From positions 1 to 64,000 of the forward strand of contig JANYJW010000059.1 in the NCBI GenBank assembly GCA_025361705.1: DNA of 64,000 bases, in the 5' to 3' direction. The translations under genes and the position numbers were made by a program. Below, one piece after another: positions 1 through 7,750 of the stretch; positions within the stretch are counted from its first letter, which is position 1, and each line of letters opens with the position of its first letter. A model generated the notes under the pieces. That model was not told the origin of the DNA. It searched no databases and worked only from the letters and a program-made list of their open reading frames with translations. This DNA is from Gemmatimonas sp. (GTDB lineage Bacteria > Gemmatimonadota > Gemmatimonadetes > Gemmatimonadales > Gemmatimonadaceae).

Positions 1-28
1 CGCCTCCATTCGTTTGCAGTCGACGATG

Positions 29-61
29 AAACAGCGGCGTCCCGACGGGGCGCCGCTGTTT
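29..61 (+). terminator. Rho-independent terminator
   Basis: A perfect 11-bp stem (29-39 with 51-61, core ACAGCGGCG/CGCCGCTGT) closes an 11-base loop and is followed by a T-rich run at 61-67. It is best read on the plus strand, ending a gene that lies to the left of the window. It sits about 100 bases beyond the broken OmpA-type gene, so it may serve both sides. Confidence 0.7.
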
Positions 62-156
62 CGTTTTCGATCGTCTGGCAAGGCGTGCCGCCGCCGGGTG
101 TTTGCCAAGTCCGGCATCGTCCCTGCGGACTGGTGCATGGAGTGCGCCATCGACGA

Positions 157-834
157 TCACGTCGATTGATGGACGGCGCACTTTGGAGCGGCCCCAGTCG
201 GACTGGCTGGGAATCTTGTGCATACGAGGTATTCCAATGCTTGCCGAGGCCCGACTTCAATGAGCGCAGGCTCCGACTCGGGCTTGAGCGTGGACTTGCC
301 GGTCTCAAAGAGAATGCCGTCGACGGCGATGTGGCCGGTCGCCTTGAGGCCATCGGCAAATGCCGCGGCGTTGGCGACCAACTCCTGCACCATGGCCGCC
401 TTTTCCACGATGGTCAGGATGTACTGGCCGGTGAAGTCGGCCCAGGCCTCGATCCACAGCTCCTTGCCGTCCTTGGTGAGCTTCAGCGTTTCCTTGCTCG
501 ATTCCGTCGCCACCACCGTGCCGCCCACCTGCTTGACGGCGTTCTCGACATTGCGAAGCATCTGCAAGACGCTCGGCTTGGTCGTGAGACTGGCCGGCGG
601 CTGGTATCTGATGAGCGTGAACTGGCCTTCCACCGGCGTTGTCTTTCCCTTGCCGACCGCAAAGGGGTACGCGTCGAACTGCTTGAGCGTGCACGCCTGG
701 ATCCAGTAGCCGGGAAGCCGGGAGATGAGTGCGTGGTCCTTGCAGTTCGCGGCGTCGGGCTACTGTGCGGCGAGCGGGAGGGCCGTGCCCGATGCGGCGA
801 GAACACCCAGTAACGTGCGCCATCGGTTTGTCAT
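157..834 (-). pseudogene. Broken OmpA-family outer-membrane protein gene
   Basis: Reading from an ATG at 834 gives a clean signal peptide (MTNRWRTLLGVLAASG followed by TALPLAAQ). An in-frame TAG at 762-760 interrupts it exactly where mature protein should begin. The same frame then runs on as a normal secreted protein: PDAANCKDHALISRLPGYW, later the OmpA-domain opening GILFETGKSTLKPESEPAL. Homology ends near position 250, and the last 30 residues to the stop at 157 look unrelated. The peptidoglycan-binding second half of the OmpA domain is therefore missing. An intact version would be an OmpA-domain envelope protein. Two separate lesions (nonsense codon, lost 3' half) argue for a decayed gene rather than one sequencing error. 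It follows the lytic transglycosylase gene by 37 bases on the same strand. Confidence 0.8.
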
Positions 835-871
835 GGCAGATCCTCGTCTGAAAGGGGGACAACTGGTGAGG

Positions 872-1477
872 TCAGCGCGGCTTGCCGAGCCCAGTATAGT
901 ACTTGTCGATCTTGCGCACGTAGTCCAGCGTCTCGCGATATCGCCATCGCGGCACCGTGGGCGCGACCTGTGCGACGTGCGCCCATTCCTCGGCGCTTCC
1001 CACCGCGCCCATGGCGGCGGTGCGGGCGCGCATGATGGTCCCCTCGCCGGCATTGTAGCTGGCGAACATGAAGGCCGGGCGCTCGGGCTCGGCAATGGAC
1101 TTGGCCCAGAGCGTCCAGAGATAGCGATCGTGCATGATGCCGGCCGCGATGTTCCACTCTGGGTCATCGATGGCACCGAACTCGGGTCGATGCGAGGCGA
1201 TGCCACGATAGGTCATCGGCATCAGCTGCATGACGCCGCGGGCGCCGACCCAACTCTTGGCGGTGGGGTCAAGACCGCTTTCCGCCATGCCCTGCGCCTT
1301 GAAGTAGTGCCAGTCAAACCCGGCGCCAAAGAACCGCTTGCTATAGCGCCGGAAGGTGTCGTCGTAGCGGCCGGTGTTTCGGTCGGCAAGTCGCTTGGCG
1401 GCGCCGCGCGGCGCGTCCTGCGCGGAGAGGGCCGCGGTCAACAGCACGGACGCGAGGACGACCAGTCGCAGGCGCAC
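872..1477 (-). CDS. Lytic transglycosylase (SLT domain)
   Basis: A 201-residue exported protein that should cleave peptidoglycan glycan strands with formation of 1,6-anhydromuramic acid. The GTG at 1477 is chosen because a typical signal peptide follows at once (VRLRLVVLASVLLTAALSAQ). The SLT fold is visible from about residue 45: the catalytic glutamate is Glu66 in QGMAESGLDP, followed by SWVGARGVMQLMP and the YNAGEG motif near residue 141. It is short, with the catalytic domain only and no LysM or substrate-binding module, resembling the C-terminal domain of MltF/Slt enzymes. The start lies 5 bases after the stop of the upstream DUF350 gene, so the two are probably co-transcribed. Confidence 0.87.
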   Translation of the reverse strand: MRLRLVVLASVLLTAALSAQDAPRGAAKRLADRNTGRYDDTFRRYSKRFFGAGFDWHYFKAQGMAESGLDPTAKSWVGARGVMQLMPMTYRGIASHRPEFGAIDDPEWNIAAGIMHDRYLWTLWAKSIAEPERPAFMFASYNAGEGTIMRARTAAMGAVGSAEEWAHVAQVAPTVPRWRYRETLDYVRKIDKYYTGLGKPR

Positions 1478-1482
1478 GGGCG

Positions 1483-1686
1483 TCAATTCAGCGCGTGACC
1501 AATTATCAGCGCGATGGAGATGAAGATGGACGCCACAAAGATCGCCACCGCCACGTTTCCCTTGCTGAGCTCCGCCGGGAAATTGACCTCGGGGGTGAGG
1601 CGGTCGATGACGCGGTAGCTCACGAACATGAGCACGACGCCGGCGACTGCATAGAGCAGGTTGATGGCGATGATGTCGAACTGCAC
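1483..1686 (-). CDS. DUF350 small membrane protein
   Basis: A 67-residue protein that is almost all membrane: two hydrophobic segments (about residues 5-22 and 45-63) flank a short charged loop (YRVIDRLTPEVNFPAELSKG). This matches one repeat of the DUF350/YjfL family, whose members often carry several such units. Function is unknown. The GTG at 1686 is preferred because the family pattern begins at VQFDIIAINLLYAV. The longer in-frame reading upstream is Arg/Ala/Pro-rich and would run into the 5' end of the divergent kinase gene. It is followed after 5 bases by the lytic transglycosylase. Confidence 0.75.
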   Translation of the reverse strand: MQFDIIAINLLYAVAGVVLMFVSYRVIDRLTPEVNFPAELSKGNVAVAIFVASIFISIALIIGHALN

Positions 1687-1865
1687 GCGGGCTCCGGGTG
1701 ACGAGTGGACGCTGTCGGGTGAATTGTACCGCCTGCGGGGTGCTGCGGAAGAGGCGCCGGGCGCCGCAGCGCCCCGTCGATGGCGGGCACGCACCCATTC
1801 CTCTGGCGATGGGTGCCGCTGGGTGGCAGACTTCCACTCCGTCGCTGCCGAGTCGCTGCCCGACG

Positions 1866-3980
1866 GTGGCGCCGCATGAACCCCCCGTCACTGAGGATCC
1901 TGCCTTCCCGACCAGCTCGCGTCCCGGCGAACAGCCCGTGGTTGCCTCGACTACGCCGCGAATTGCGCGTGTGGACGGTGCCGCCATTGCGCTGACCGTG
2001 CTGTTTGTCGCCTGGATTCTCGCAGGTGGGGCGCCGGCGTCGGCTGCGCCGTTCATTGACCTGACGCTGTTTGCGCTGCTGGGGATCGGGGCGGGGGCGT
2101 TGATGATCGCCGCCGGCCATCGTGCGGCCGTGGCGCGCGACCGTTGGGCCTGGTACCTGCTGGGCGTCGCATGTGGATTGCGCATGGCATCTGGTGCACT
2201 GTGGCGCTGGATGACGGGCCACGGACTACCGGCGCCCGCATTTGCCCAGGACATCACGCTGTTGCGGTGCACCATGGAGGTCGTCGGACTGGTCCTGTTC
2301 GTCAGCGCCAAGCGACGGCGGGCCGACGCGCTGCGGCATTGGCTCGATGCGGCTACCGTGGTGATTGGCGTCGGCGTGGTGGAGTGGTACTTCGCGCTCG
2401 CGCCCGCGCTCGACATCACGCCAGGCGCGGCCAAGGGATTGGCCGATGTGGCCGTACTGCTCACGGGAGCGCTGTGCGCCCTGCTGAGCGCGTTGCTCTA
2501 TCTGCGCCGCGCCGATGCCGGGGTGCGTCGTGCGGCGGTGCTGCTGCTGTTTGCCTTCAGCATCCAGGCCGCCATCGACTCCTGGCAGTGGCACGGCGTG
2601 CGCTATGTGGCGGGCGCGTCGGCCACGCTGGCCTGGTGGGCCGTCTGGGCGCTGAAGCTCGCGGCGGCGCGCGTCGCGGTGACCGCGCCACCGCTTCGCT
2701 CGACCGGTCCGGCCGCCGAGGCGCCCTACGCGAGCGGGATCGTGCCGTACCTCTTCCTTGGCGCGGCGACGCTCTCCCTCTGGCTGGAGATGGCGTATCC
2801 GCGGGGCGGAACCAACATCTGGCTGGTGGTCGCCACCTCGACCCTGACCGCGCTGCTGGTGGCGCGGCAGATGGTGGAGCAGCAGGAGCACGCGCAGCTG
2901 GCGCGGGCGATCGCCAAGGACCAGGCCCATTTCGCCGCGCTGGTGCAGCACTCGTACGACGCGGTCATCCTCACCGGTGGCGATGGCGGTGCCTCGTACA
3001 TCAGCCCGACGACACGGCGGCAACTCGGGGACAATCCGGCGTTTGCGGCTCCGTGGGGACTGATGACCGCGGTCCACCCCGATGACGCGCCGGCGCTTCA
3101 GGAAGTCCTGTCGCAAGCGGGCGATGCCAGCGGTGCGCTCGTTTGCCGGGTGCGCGCGGCAGACGGCGATTGGCATGTCTATGCGTTGCGCGTGGTCGAC
3201 CTGCGCCAGGACGCGCGGGTGGGCGCGATTGTAATTCATGGTCACGACATCACGCGCGAAGCGATGCTGGCGCGCCGCCTGCATGAAGCCGAAGAAGTGG
3301 AGGCGCTGGGCGTCTTCGCCAGCGGGCTCGCGCACGACCTCAACAACGTGCTGAGTGCCATCAGCGGCCATGTGGAGATGCTGCTGGAGGGTGTGCCGAC
3401 GGGCAGCGCTGCCGCTGAGGATCTGTCCGCGATGCAGCGTGCCATGTCGCGCGGTCTGCGCCTGACCCGCGCGCTGCTGGCGCTGAGCCGCCGCAAGGCG
3501 CCGAAGCTCGAGGTGGTCGCGGTGGGCGAGTTTCTGGCTTCGCGCGCCTTTGGTGGTATCGTGCCGGACTCGGCGTGCGCGTCCGTGCGGGTGCGCATTG
3601 ACCGCGTGGCGGTTGGGCACGCGCTCGATGCGGTGCTCCTGAACGCCGCGCCCGGGGCGGGGGCGCCTGGCCCGTGGCGTGTGACGGTCACCTGCCGCGA
3701 TTTCCACAGTGGCGATGACGCGGCCTCTGAGCTCGACACGGGGACCTATGCGGTGATCAGTTGCGCCAGCATCGGAAGTGCTGGCGGCGGCCCGGTGGAT
3801 GAACCGAGGCACGCAGTCGCGCTCGGGCCTCGCGCCCCGGCTGATCCAGCGACTGAGGAGGGACTGGACGTGCTGCTGGCGCGGGCCGTGCTTCGCGAGA
3901 TGGGCGGAGCGTTGGCGCTGCACGATGACGCGGATGGCACGCGGCACGTCACGCTGCATCTTCGGGCGGAGCGCTCCTGA
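1866..3980 (+). CDS. Membrane histidine kinase with degenerate ATP-binding domain
   Basis: About 704 residues from the GTG chosen at 1866. A GTG at 1938 is equally possible, and an ATG at 1698 is unlikely because it adds 56 residues without family character and lies 11 bases from the divergent DUF350 start. Order: a multi-pass membrane region (roughly residues 35-330), a PAS domain (about 355-465, ending IVIHGHDITRE) and a HisKA helix with the phospho-acceptor histidine at His490 in SGLAHDLNNVLS. The C-terminal HATPase region is decayed: an Asn survives in LLNAAPGAG but the usual N-ARDA context, the DxGxG box and the G-rich lid are gone. It may dimerise with, or modulate, the intact kinase encoded directly downstream (TGATG overlap). 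The shared layout suggests tandem duplication followed by loss of catalysis. Confidence 0.75.
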   Translation: MAPHEPPVTEDPAFPTSSRPGEQPVVASTTPRIARVDGAAIALTVLFVAWILAGGAPASAAPFIDLTLFALLGIGAGALMIAAGHRAAVARDRWAWYLLGVACGLRMASGALWRWMTGHGLPAPAFAQDITLLRCTMEVVGLVLFVSAKRRRADALRHWLDAATVVIGVGVVEWYFALAPALDITPGAAKGLADVAVLLTGALCALLSALLYLRRADAGVRRAAVLLLFAFSIQAAIDSWQWHGVRYVAGASATLAWWAVWALKLAAARVAVTAPPLRSTGPAAEAPYASGIVPYLFLGAATLSLWLEMAYPRGGTNIWLVVATSTLTALLVARQMVEQQEHAQLARAIAKDQAHFAALVQHSYDAVILTGGDGGASYISPTTRRQLGDNPAFAAPWGLMTAVHPDDAPALQEVLSQAGDASGALVCRVRAADGDWHVYALRVVDLRQDARVGAIVIHGHDITREAMLARRLHEAEEVEALGVFASGLAHDLNNVLSAISGHVEMLLEGVPTGSAAAEDLSAMQRAMSRGLRLTRALLALSRRKAPKLEVVAVGEFLASRAFGGIVPDSACASVRVRIDRVAVGHALDAVLLNAAPGAGAPGPWRVTVTCRDFHSGDDAASELDTGTYAVISCASIGSAGGGPVDEPRHAVALGPRAPADPATEEGLDVLLARAVLREMGGALALHDDADGTRHVTLHLRAERS

Positions 3981-6511
3981 TGCAAGGGACGACCGGGCGA
4001 CGGGGGCCAGGCGCGCTGCAGCGCGCGGCGCGTGTCATGCGCGACTATCGCCATGAGACATTGGTGCTTGCCGGCGCTGCGGCATGGTTGGCGCTGTTCG
4101 CCGCGGCCCGCGTGTGGCCCGTGCTGCTCGACACGGTGAATGCGCTGTATTTCGTCATCTGCGCCGTGTTTGTCGGCGACATGTGGCGCACCGCAGCCCA
4201 TCCATTGACTCCGGCGCCTGCGGCGCGTGCGTGGCGGCTGCTGGCCGTGGCGGCGGGATGCATCATCGTGGCGGGCGCGGCGTGGACCATCTGGGCCACG
4301 CGATACCCCTTGGATGGGACGCCGGTATGGAGCCGTGTGGCCGATGTCTTGTACGCGCCGCTGGCCATCGTGGCATTCCTGAGCTTCCCGCGCCATCCGC
4401 GCATGGCATTGCGGCACACGGAAGCGGCGTTTGACGCGGCGCTGCTCGCGGTGGGCACGCTGTCGCTGACGTGGTACTTCACGCCGCCGCTTGCGGCGCT
4501 CGCTCCCTTTCAATGGATCACACTGATCGCCTGGGGTGAAGCGGCCCTCGGGTGGCTGGTCGTTCTGGCGGCCGGTGTGGCGTACCTGCGCGCCTCGACG
4601 GTCGTGACGCGCAGCACACTGGCGTTGTGGATGATGTCGCAGGTGCTGTTCATCATCAGCGGGCTGCTGCTCGACCAGTACCAGGCGGGTGATCTGGTGG
4701 ATGTCGTCTTCTTCGCCGCCTGGATCTTCCGCTGGGCCTCAGCGCGTCATGCGCTGCGTCAATGGGAGCGACTCGGCGACAGGCCGCTGGGCACCGGCCG
4801 CGAGTACCAGAGCGGTATTGCGCCGGCAGCGTTCGTGTCTGGCGCGTATGTGCTCTTGCTGGCTGCGGTGTTTGCTGACCGGTCGCAGCGCACGGCCGCC
4901 ACTTCAGCCATCGCGGTGATCGCCCTGTGCATGACGTGGCTGCTGGTGGCGCGGCACCTGGTGCACGAGGCGGCCACGCGCCGTCAGGTGCGGGCGGTGG
5001 CCGCGCAGAAGGAACAGTTCCGCGCGGTGATGGACAGCGTCTCGGACTACATCTTCGTGGCCGAGACGGAGGGGCGGCTCACCTGGCTGAGCGCGTCGTC
5101 GCACCGGGCCTTTGCCCCGGGCGGGCAGGCGACGTTCGCGTCGCTGGTGCATCCGGACGAAACGGCCACGGTACGCGCCTGGCTGTCGGATCTTGCCACC
5201 GATCCGGCCGCTCCACCTGTGCTGGCGCGATTGCGCCGCGCCGACGGCTCGTGGGTGCATGTGGAATTGCGCGGCCACAACCGGCTGGCCGACGGGAACG
5301 TACGCGGCATCGTCATCAACGGGCGGGACCGCACCATGGAGATCACGCTTGAAGGGCGCGTGCGGCACGCCGAGAAGCTCTCGGCGCTCCATGAGATGGC
5401 TGGGCGAATTGCTCACGCATTCAACAATGTGCTGACCGTCGTGCAGGGCCACGCCGAACTCCTCGCGGCCAACCCGGCCCTGGATGCCGCGTGGCACGTC
5501 GACGTCGGGGAGATGCGCACGGCGGCCGCCCGCGGGGCGGCGATCACGAGGCAGTTGCTGGGATTCAGCGGGCGGCAGGTGCTGCACGCGGTGCCCGTGG
5601 ACGTCGCGGCCGTCGTGGACGAGGCGCTTCCGGGTTGGCGCCGGTTGCTGCCGTCAGGCACGAGCGTGCGGCGTGAGGGCGACGCCGGTGCGCTGCGCGC
5701 GGTGGTGGATCGTGCACAGCTCGAACAGGTGCTGCTGAACCTCGTCGTCAACGCGCGCGACGCGATGCCGGCGGGCGGTGACATCGTGCTGGGTGTGGCG
5801 CGCGGCGAGGCGGCGGACGGCAGCCGACGCGTGGTGCTCTCGGTGCGCGACACCGGCATCGGCATGGATGCGGATCATGTCACGCACATCTTCGAACCGT
5901 TCTTCACGACCAAACTCCCCGGGGTCGGCACGGGGCTGGGACTCGCGATGGTGGACACGATCGTGAGGCGCGCCGGCGGGGAGCTTTCCGTGCAGAGCGC
6001 GCCGGGGGCCGGGGCGACGTTCACCATAGCGCTGCCCGCTACCGGGGCAGGACGGGTGTCGATGTCCGTACCGGTGCTGGGTGATGCCGCGGATGTGTCG
6101 GCGCCGATGGTGCGTGGCGTCGTGCTGCTGGTCGACGACGAGGACGCCGTGCGCAACGTGACCACGCGCATGTTGACGCGCGTCGGATTCGACGTGCATG
6201 CGTGCAGCGGTGGCGCCGAGGCACTCGACGCTGCCGCCGAGCCCGGGGCCGCGTTTGACGTCGTCGTCACCGACATGATGATGCCTGGCATGTCGGGGCG
6301 TGAGCTGATCGAGCGGCTGGTGGTGCTGTATCCACAGTTGCCAATCGTTGTCATCACCGGCTTTACGGCGGATGCTTACACGCGGTCCCCGCTGCCGGTG
6401 CAGGTGCAGCGCATCATCGACAAGCCATTCGAGGCCGCCGAACTGATTGGCGCGGTGCGGCGCGCCGTCAGTGGGCGCGCCGGGCAGGGCGGCTCGACTA
6501 CGGCACCTTGA
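3980..6511 (+). CDS. Hybrid sensor histidine kinase with receiver domain
   Basis: An 843-residue inner-membrane sensor. Order: hydrophobic multi-pass region (about residues 20-330), PAS domain (about 345-455), HisKA with phospho-acceptor His479 (GRIAHAFNNVL), and a full HATPase domain: N box with Asn591 (NLVVNARDAM), G1 box at Asp624 (DTGIGM), F box (IFEPFFTTK) and G2 box (GTGLGLAMV). A C-terminal receiver domain has acceptor Asp765 (VVTDMMMPG) and the conserved Lys815 (IIDKPF). It can therefore autophosphorylate and pass the phosphate internally; no separate DNA-binding regulator is encoded nearby. It overlaps the upstream, degenerate kinase by one base (TGATG), and its 3' end overlaps the convergent DUF1080 gene by 14 bases. 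Confidence 0.88.
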   Translation: MQGTTGRRGPGALQRAARVMRDYRHETLVLAGAAAWLALFAAARVWPVLLDTVNALYFVICAVFVGDMWRTAAHPLTPAPAARAWRLLAVAAGCIIVAGAAWTIWATRYPLDGTPVWSRVADVLYAPLAIVAFLSFPRHPRMALRHTEAAFDAALLAVGTLSLTWYFTPPLAALAPFQWITLIAWGEAALGWLVVLAAGVAYLRASTVVTRSTLALWMMSQVLFIISGLLLDQYQAGDLVDVVFFAAWIFRWASARHALRQWERLGDRPLGTGREYQSGIAPAAFVSGAYVLLLAAVFADRSQRTAATSAIAVIALCMTWLLVARHLVHEAATRRQVRAVAAQKEQFRAVMDSVSDYIFVAETEGRLTWLSASSHRAFAPGGQATFASLVHPDETATVRAWLSDLATDPAAPPVLARLRRADGSWVHVELRGHNRLADGNVRGIVINGRDRTMEITLEGRVRHAEKLSALHEMAGRIAHAFNNVLTVVQGHAELLAANPALDAAWHVDVGEMRTAAARGAAITRQLLGFSGRQVLHAVPVDVAAVVDEALPGWRRLLPSGTSVRREGDAGALRAVVDRAQLEQVLLNLVVNARDAMPAGGDIVLGVARGEAADGSRRVVLSVRDTGIGMDADHVTHIFEPFFTTKLPGVGTGLGLAMVDTIVRRAGGELSVQSAPGAGATFTIALPATGAGRVSMSVPVLGDAADVSAPMVRGVVLLVDDEDAVRNVTTRMLTRVGFDVHACSGGAEALDAAAEPGAAFDVVVTDMMMPGMSGRELIERLVVLYPQLPIVVITGFTADAYTRSPLPVQVQRIIDKPFEAAELIGAVRRAVSGRAGQGGSTTAP

Positions 6512-7589
6512 GGTAGCTGCGCTCGACTTCGGCGATGGAGACGTCCAGGCGCAAGGCGGCGCTCGTCGTGCCGGGCGTGAATTGCACGCGCCCACCGGTG
6601 TACCGGAAGGTGAAGGTGCCGTCGGGCGTCGAGACAATCGGCATCGTGTCGGGGCGATCGAATAGTTGCAGCCCAAGGGTGCCATCGGGCATGCGAATCA
6701 CGCGGCACGAGTCGCTACCTTCGGCGCGATAGGTGCCGACATAGCGAGCCATCTGCGCGGCGGAGACCGCGTGCGCGTCTGTTGCCTCGCCGGCACGCGG
6801 AGCCATTGCGGGCTCGTCGGGAAGTGCGCGCACCCAGATGTTGCGGTAGCGCACCGGATTGCTGTGATCCTGCAGCACGAGCGGCGCGCGCGCGGCATGT
6901 GGTTCGTACGGTGCGGGACGCAGCCACGCCGTGCCGCCCCACAGCGAGGCGTGATCCTGCACGAGCACGCCATTGTGGAAGACGGTCACGCGAGCGGGAC
7001 GCGTCAGCGTGCCGGTGGCGTTCCAGCGCGGGCCGCGGAAGACGATGTCGTATACCTGCCATTCCCCGGGTCGTCGCGCGGCATTGACGAGGGGGGGATA
7101 CTGCCCGTAGAGCGCGCCCGCCTGACCGTCGGCGTAGGTCGCGTTGTCGTACGAGTCGAGCACCTGCACTTCGTAGCGCCCCATCAGGATGACGCCGCTG
7201 TTGCCGCGCCCCTGGCCGCGTCCCTTGGGCGGAGTGGGAGTGGCCCATTCGATGTGCAACTGGATATCGCCGAGCGGCGCGGCAGTCTGGATGGCGCCAA
7301 CGCCCGGTGCCGCCTCCATGTAGCCGTCGCGCACCACCCACTGTGCCGGCGCCGCGCCTTCACGTCCGCGCCACGCGGCAAGGGACGATCCGTCGAAGAG
7401 AATTACCGCATCGCTGGGCGCCGCGCCCGGCATGGTGCCTGGCGTCACAATGGCAGGGCGCGGGCGGTCTGGGTCATGCTGGCGCCACGCGGTACTCGTC
7501 TGCGCGGCCAGCGCGGCCGGCAGAGTCGCAATGAACGGAGCCGCGCAGAGCGCGGCACGGACCAAGGATGCTCTGGGGCGCGTGCGCAT
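6498..7589 (-). CDS. Secreted DUF1080 (3-keto-disaccharide hydrolase fold) protein
   Basis: A 363-residue exported protein with a signal peptide (about residues 1-29, ending ALAAQ). The DUF1080 jelly-roll domain spans about residues 60-255. Hallmarks are ILFDGSSLAAW near its start, GNSGVILMGRYEVQVLDS in the middle and VRYRNIWVRALPD at its end. Family members act on 3-keto sugars or bind glycans outside the cytoplasm. The last 90 residues form a separate module (MARYVGTYRAEG, then beta-rich sequence) that looks like a small lipocalin-like or DUF3471-type domain seen at the end of secreted hydrolases. The gene is convergent with the hybrid kinase and diverges from the VPS10-like gene. No sugar dehydrogenase lies beside it, so the substrate is unknown. 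Confidence 0.8.
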   Translation of the reverse strand: MRTRPRASLVRAALCAAPFIATLPAALAAQTSTAWRQHDPDRPRPAIVTPGTMPGAAPSDAVILFDGSSLAAWRGREGAAPAQWVVRDGYMEAAPGVGAIQTAAPLGDIQLHIEWATPTPPKGRGQGRGNSGVILMGRYEVQVLDSYDNATYADGQAGALYGQYPPLVNAARRPGEWQVYDIVFRGPRWNATGTLTRPARVTVFHNGVLVQDHASLWGGTAWLRPAPYEPHAARAPLVLQDHSNPVRYRNIWVRALPDEPAMAPRAGEATDAHAVSAAQMARYVGTYRAEGSDSCRVIRMPDGTLGLQLFDRPDTMPIVSTPDGTFTFRYTGGRVQFTPGTTSAALRLDVSIAEVERSYLKVP

Positions 7590-7750
7590 GGGTCACCCGG
7601 TGTGGAATCGCCCGGAAGATAGCGGACTGGAGGTCGCGTGGCGCGTCCAGCCCCCAGTTGCCAGCGGCCCGGCCGTCCGGCATCGTTGACGGGCCGTGCG
7701 ACGCCGCGCGCGCGGCATTTGGCAGCCGGCACCCCATTCGAGGATTTCGC

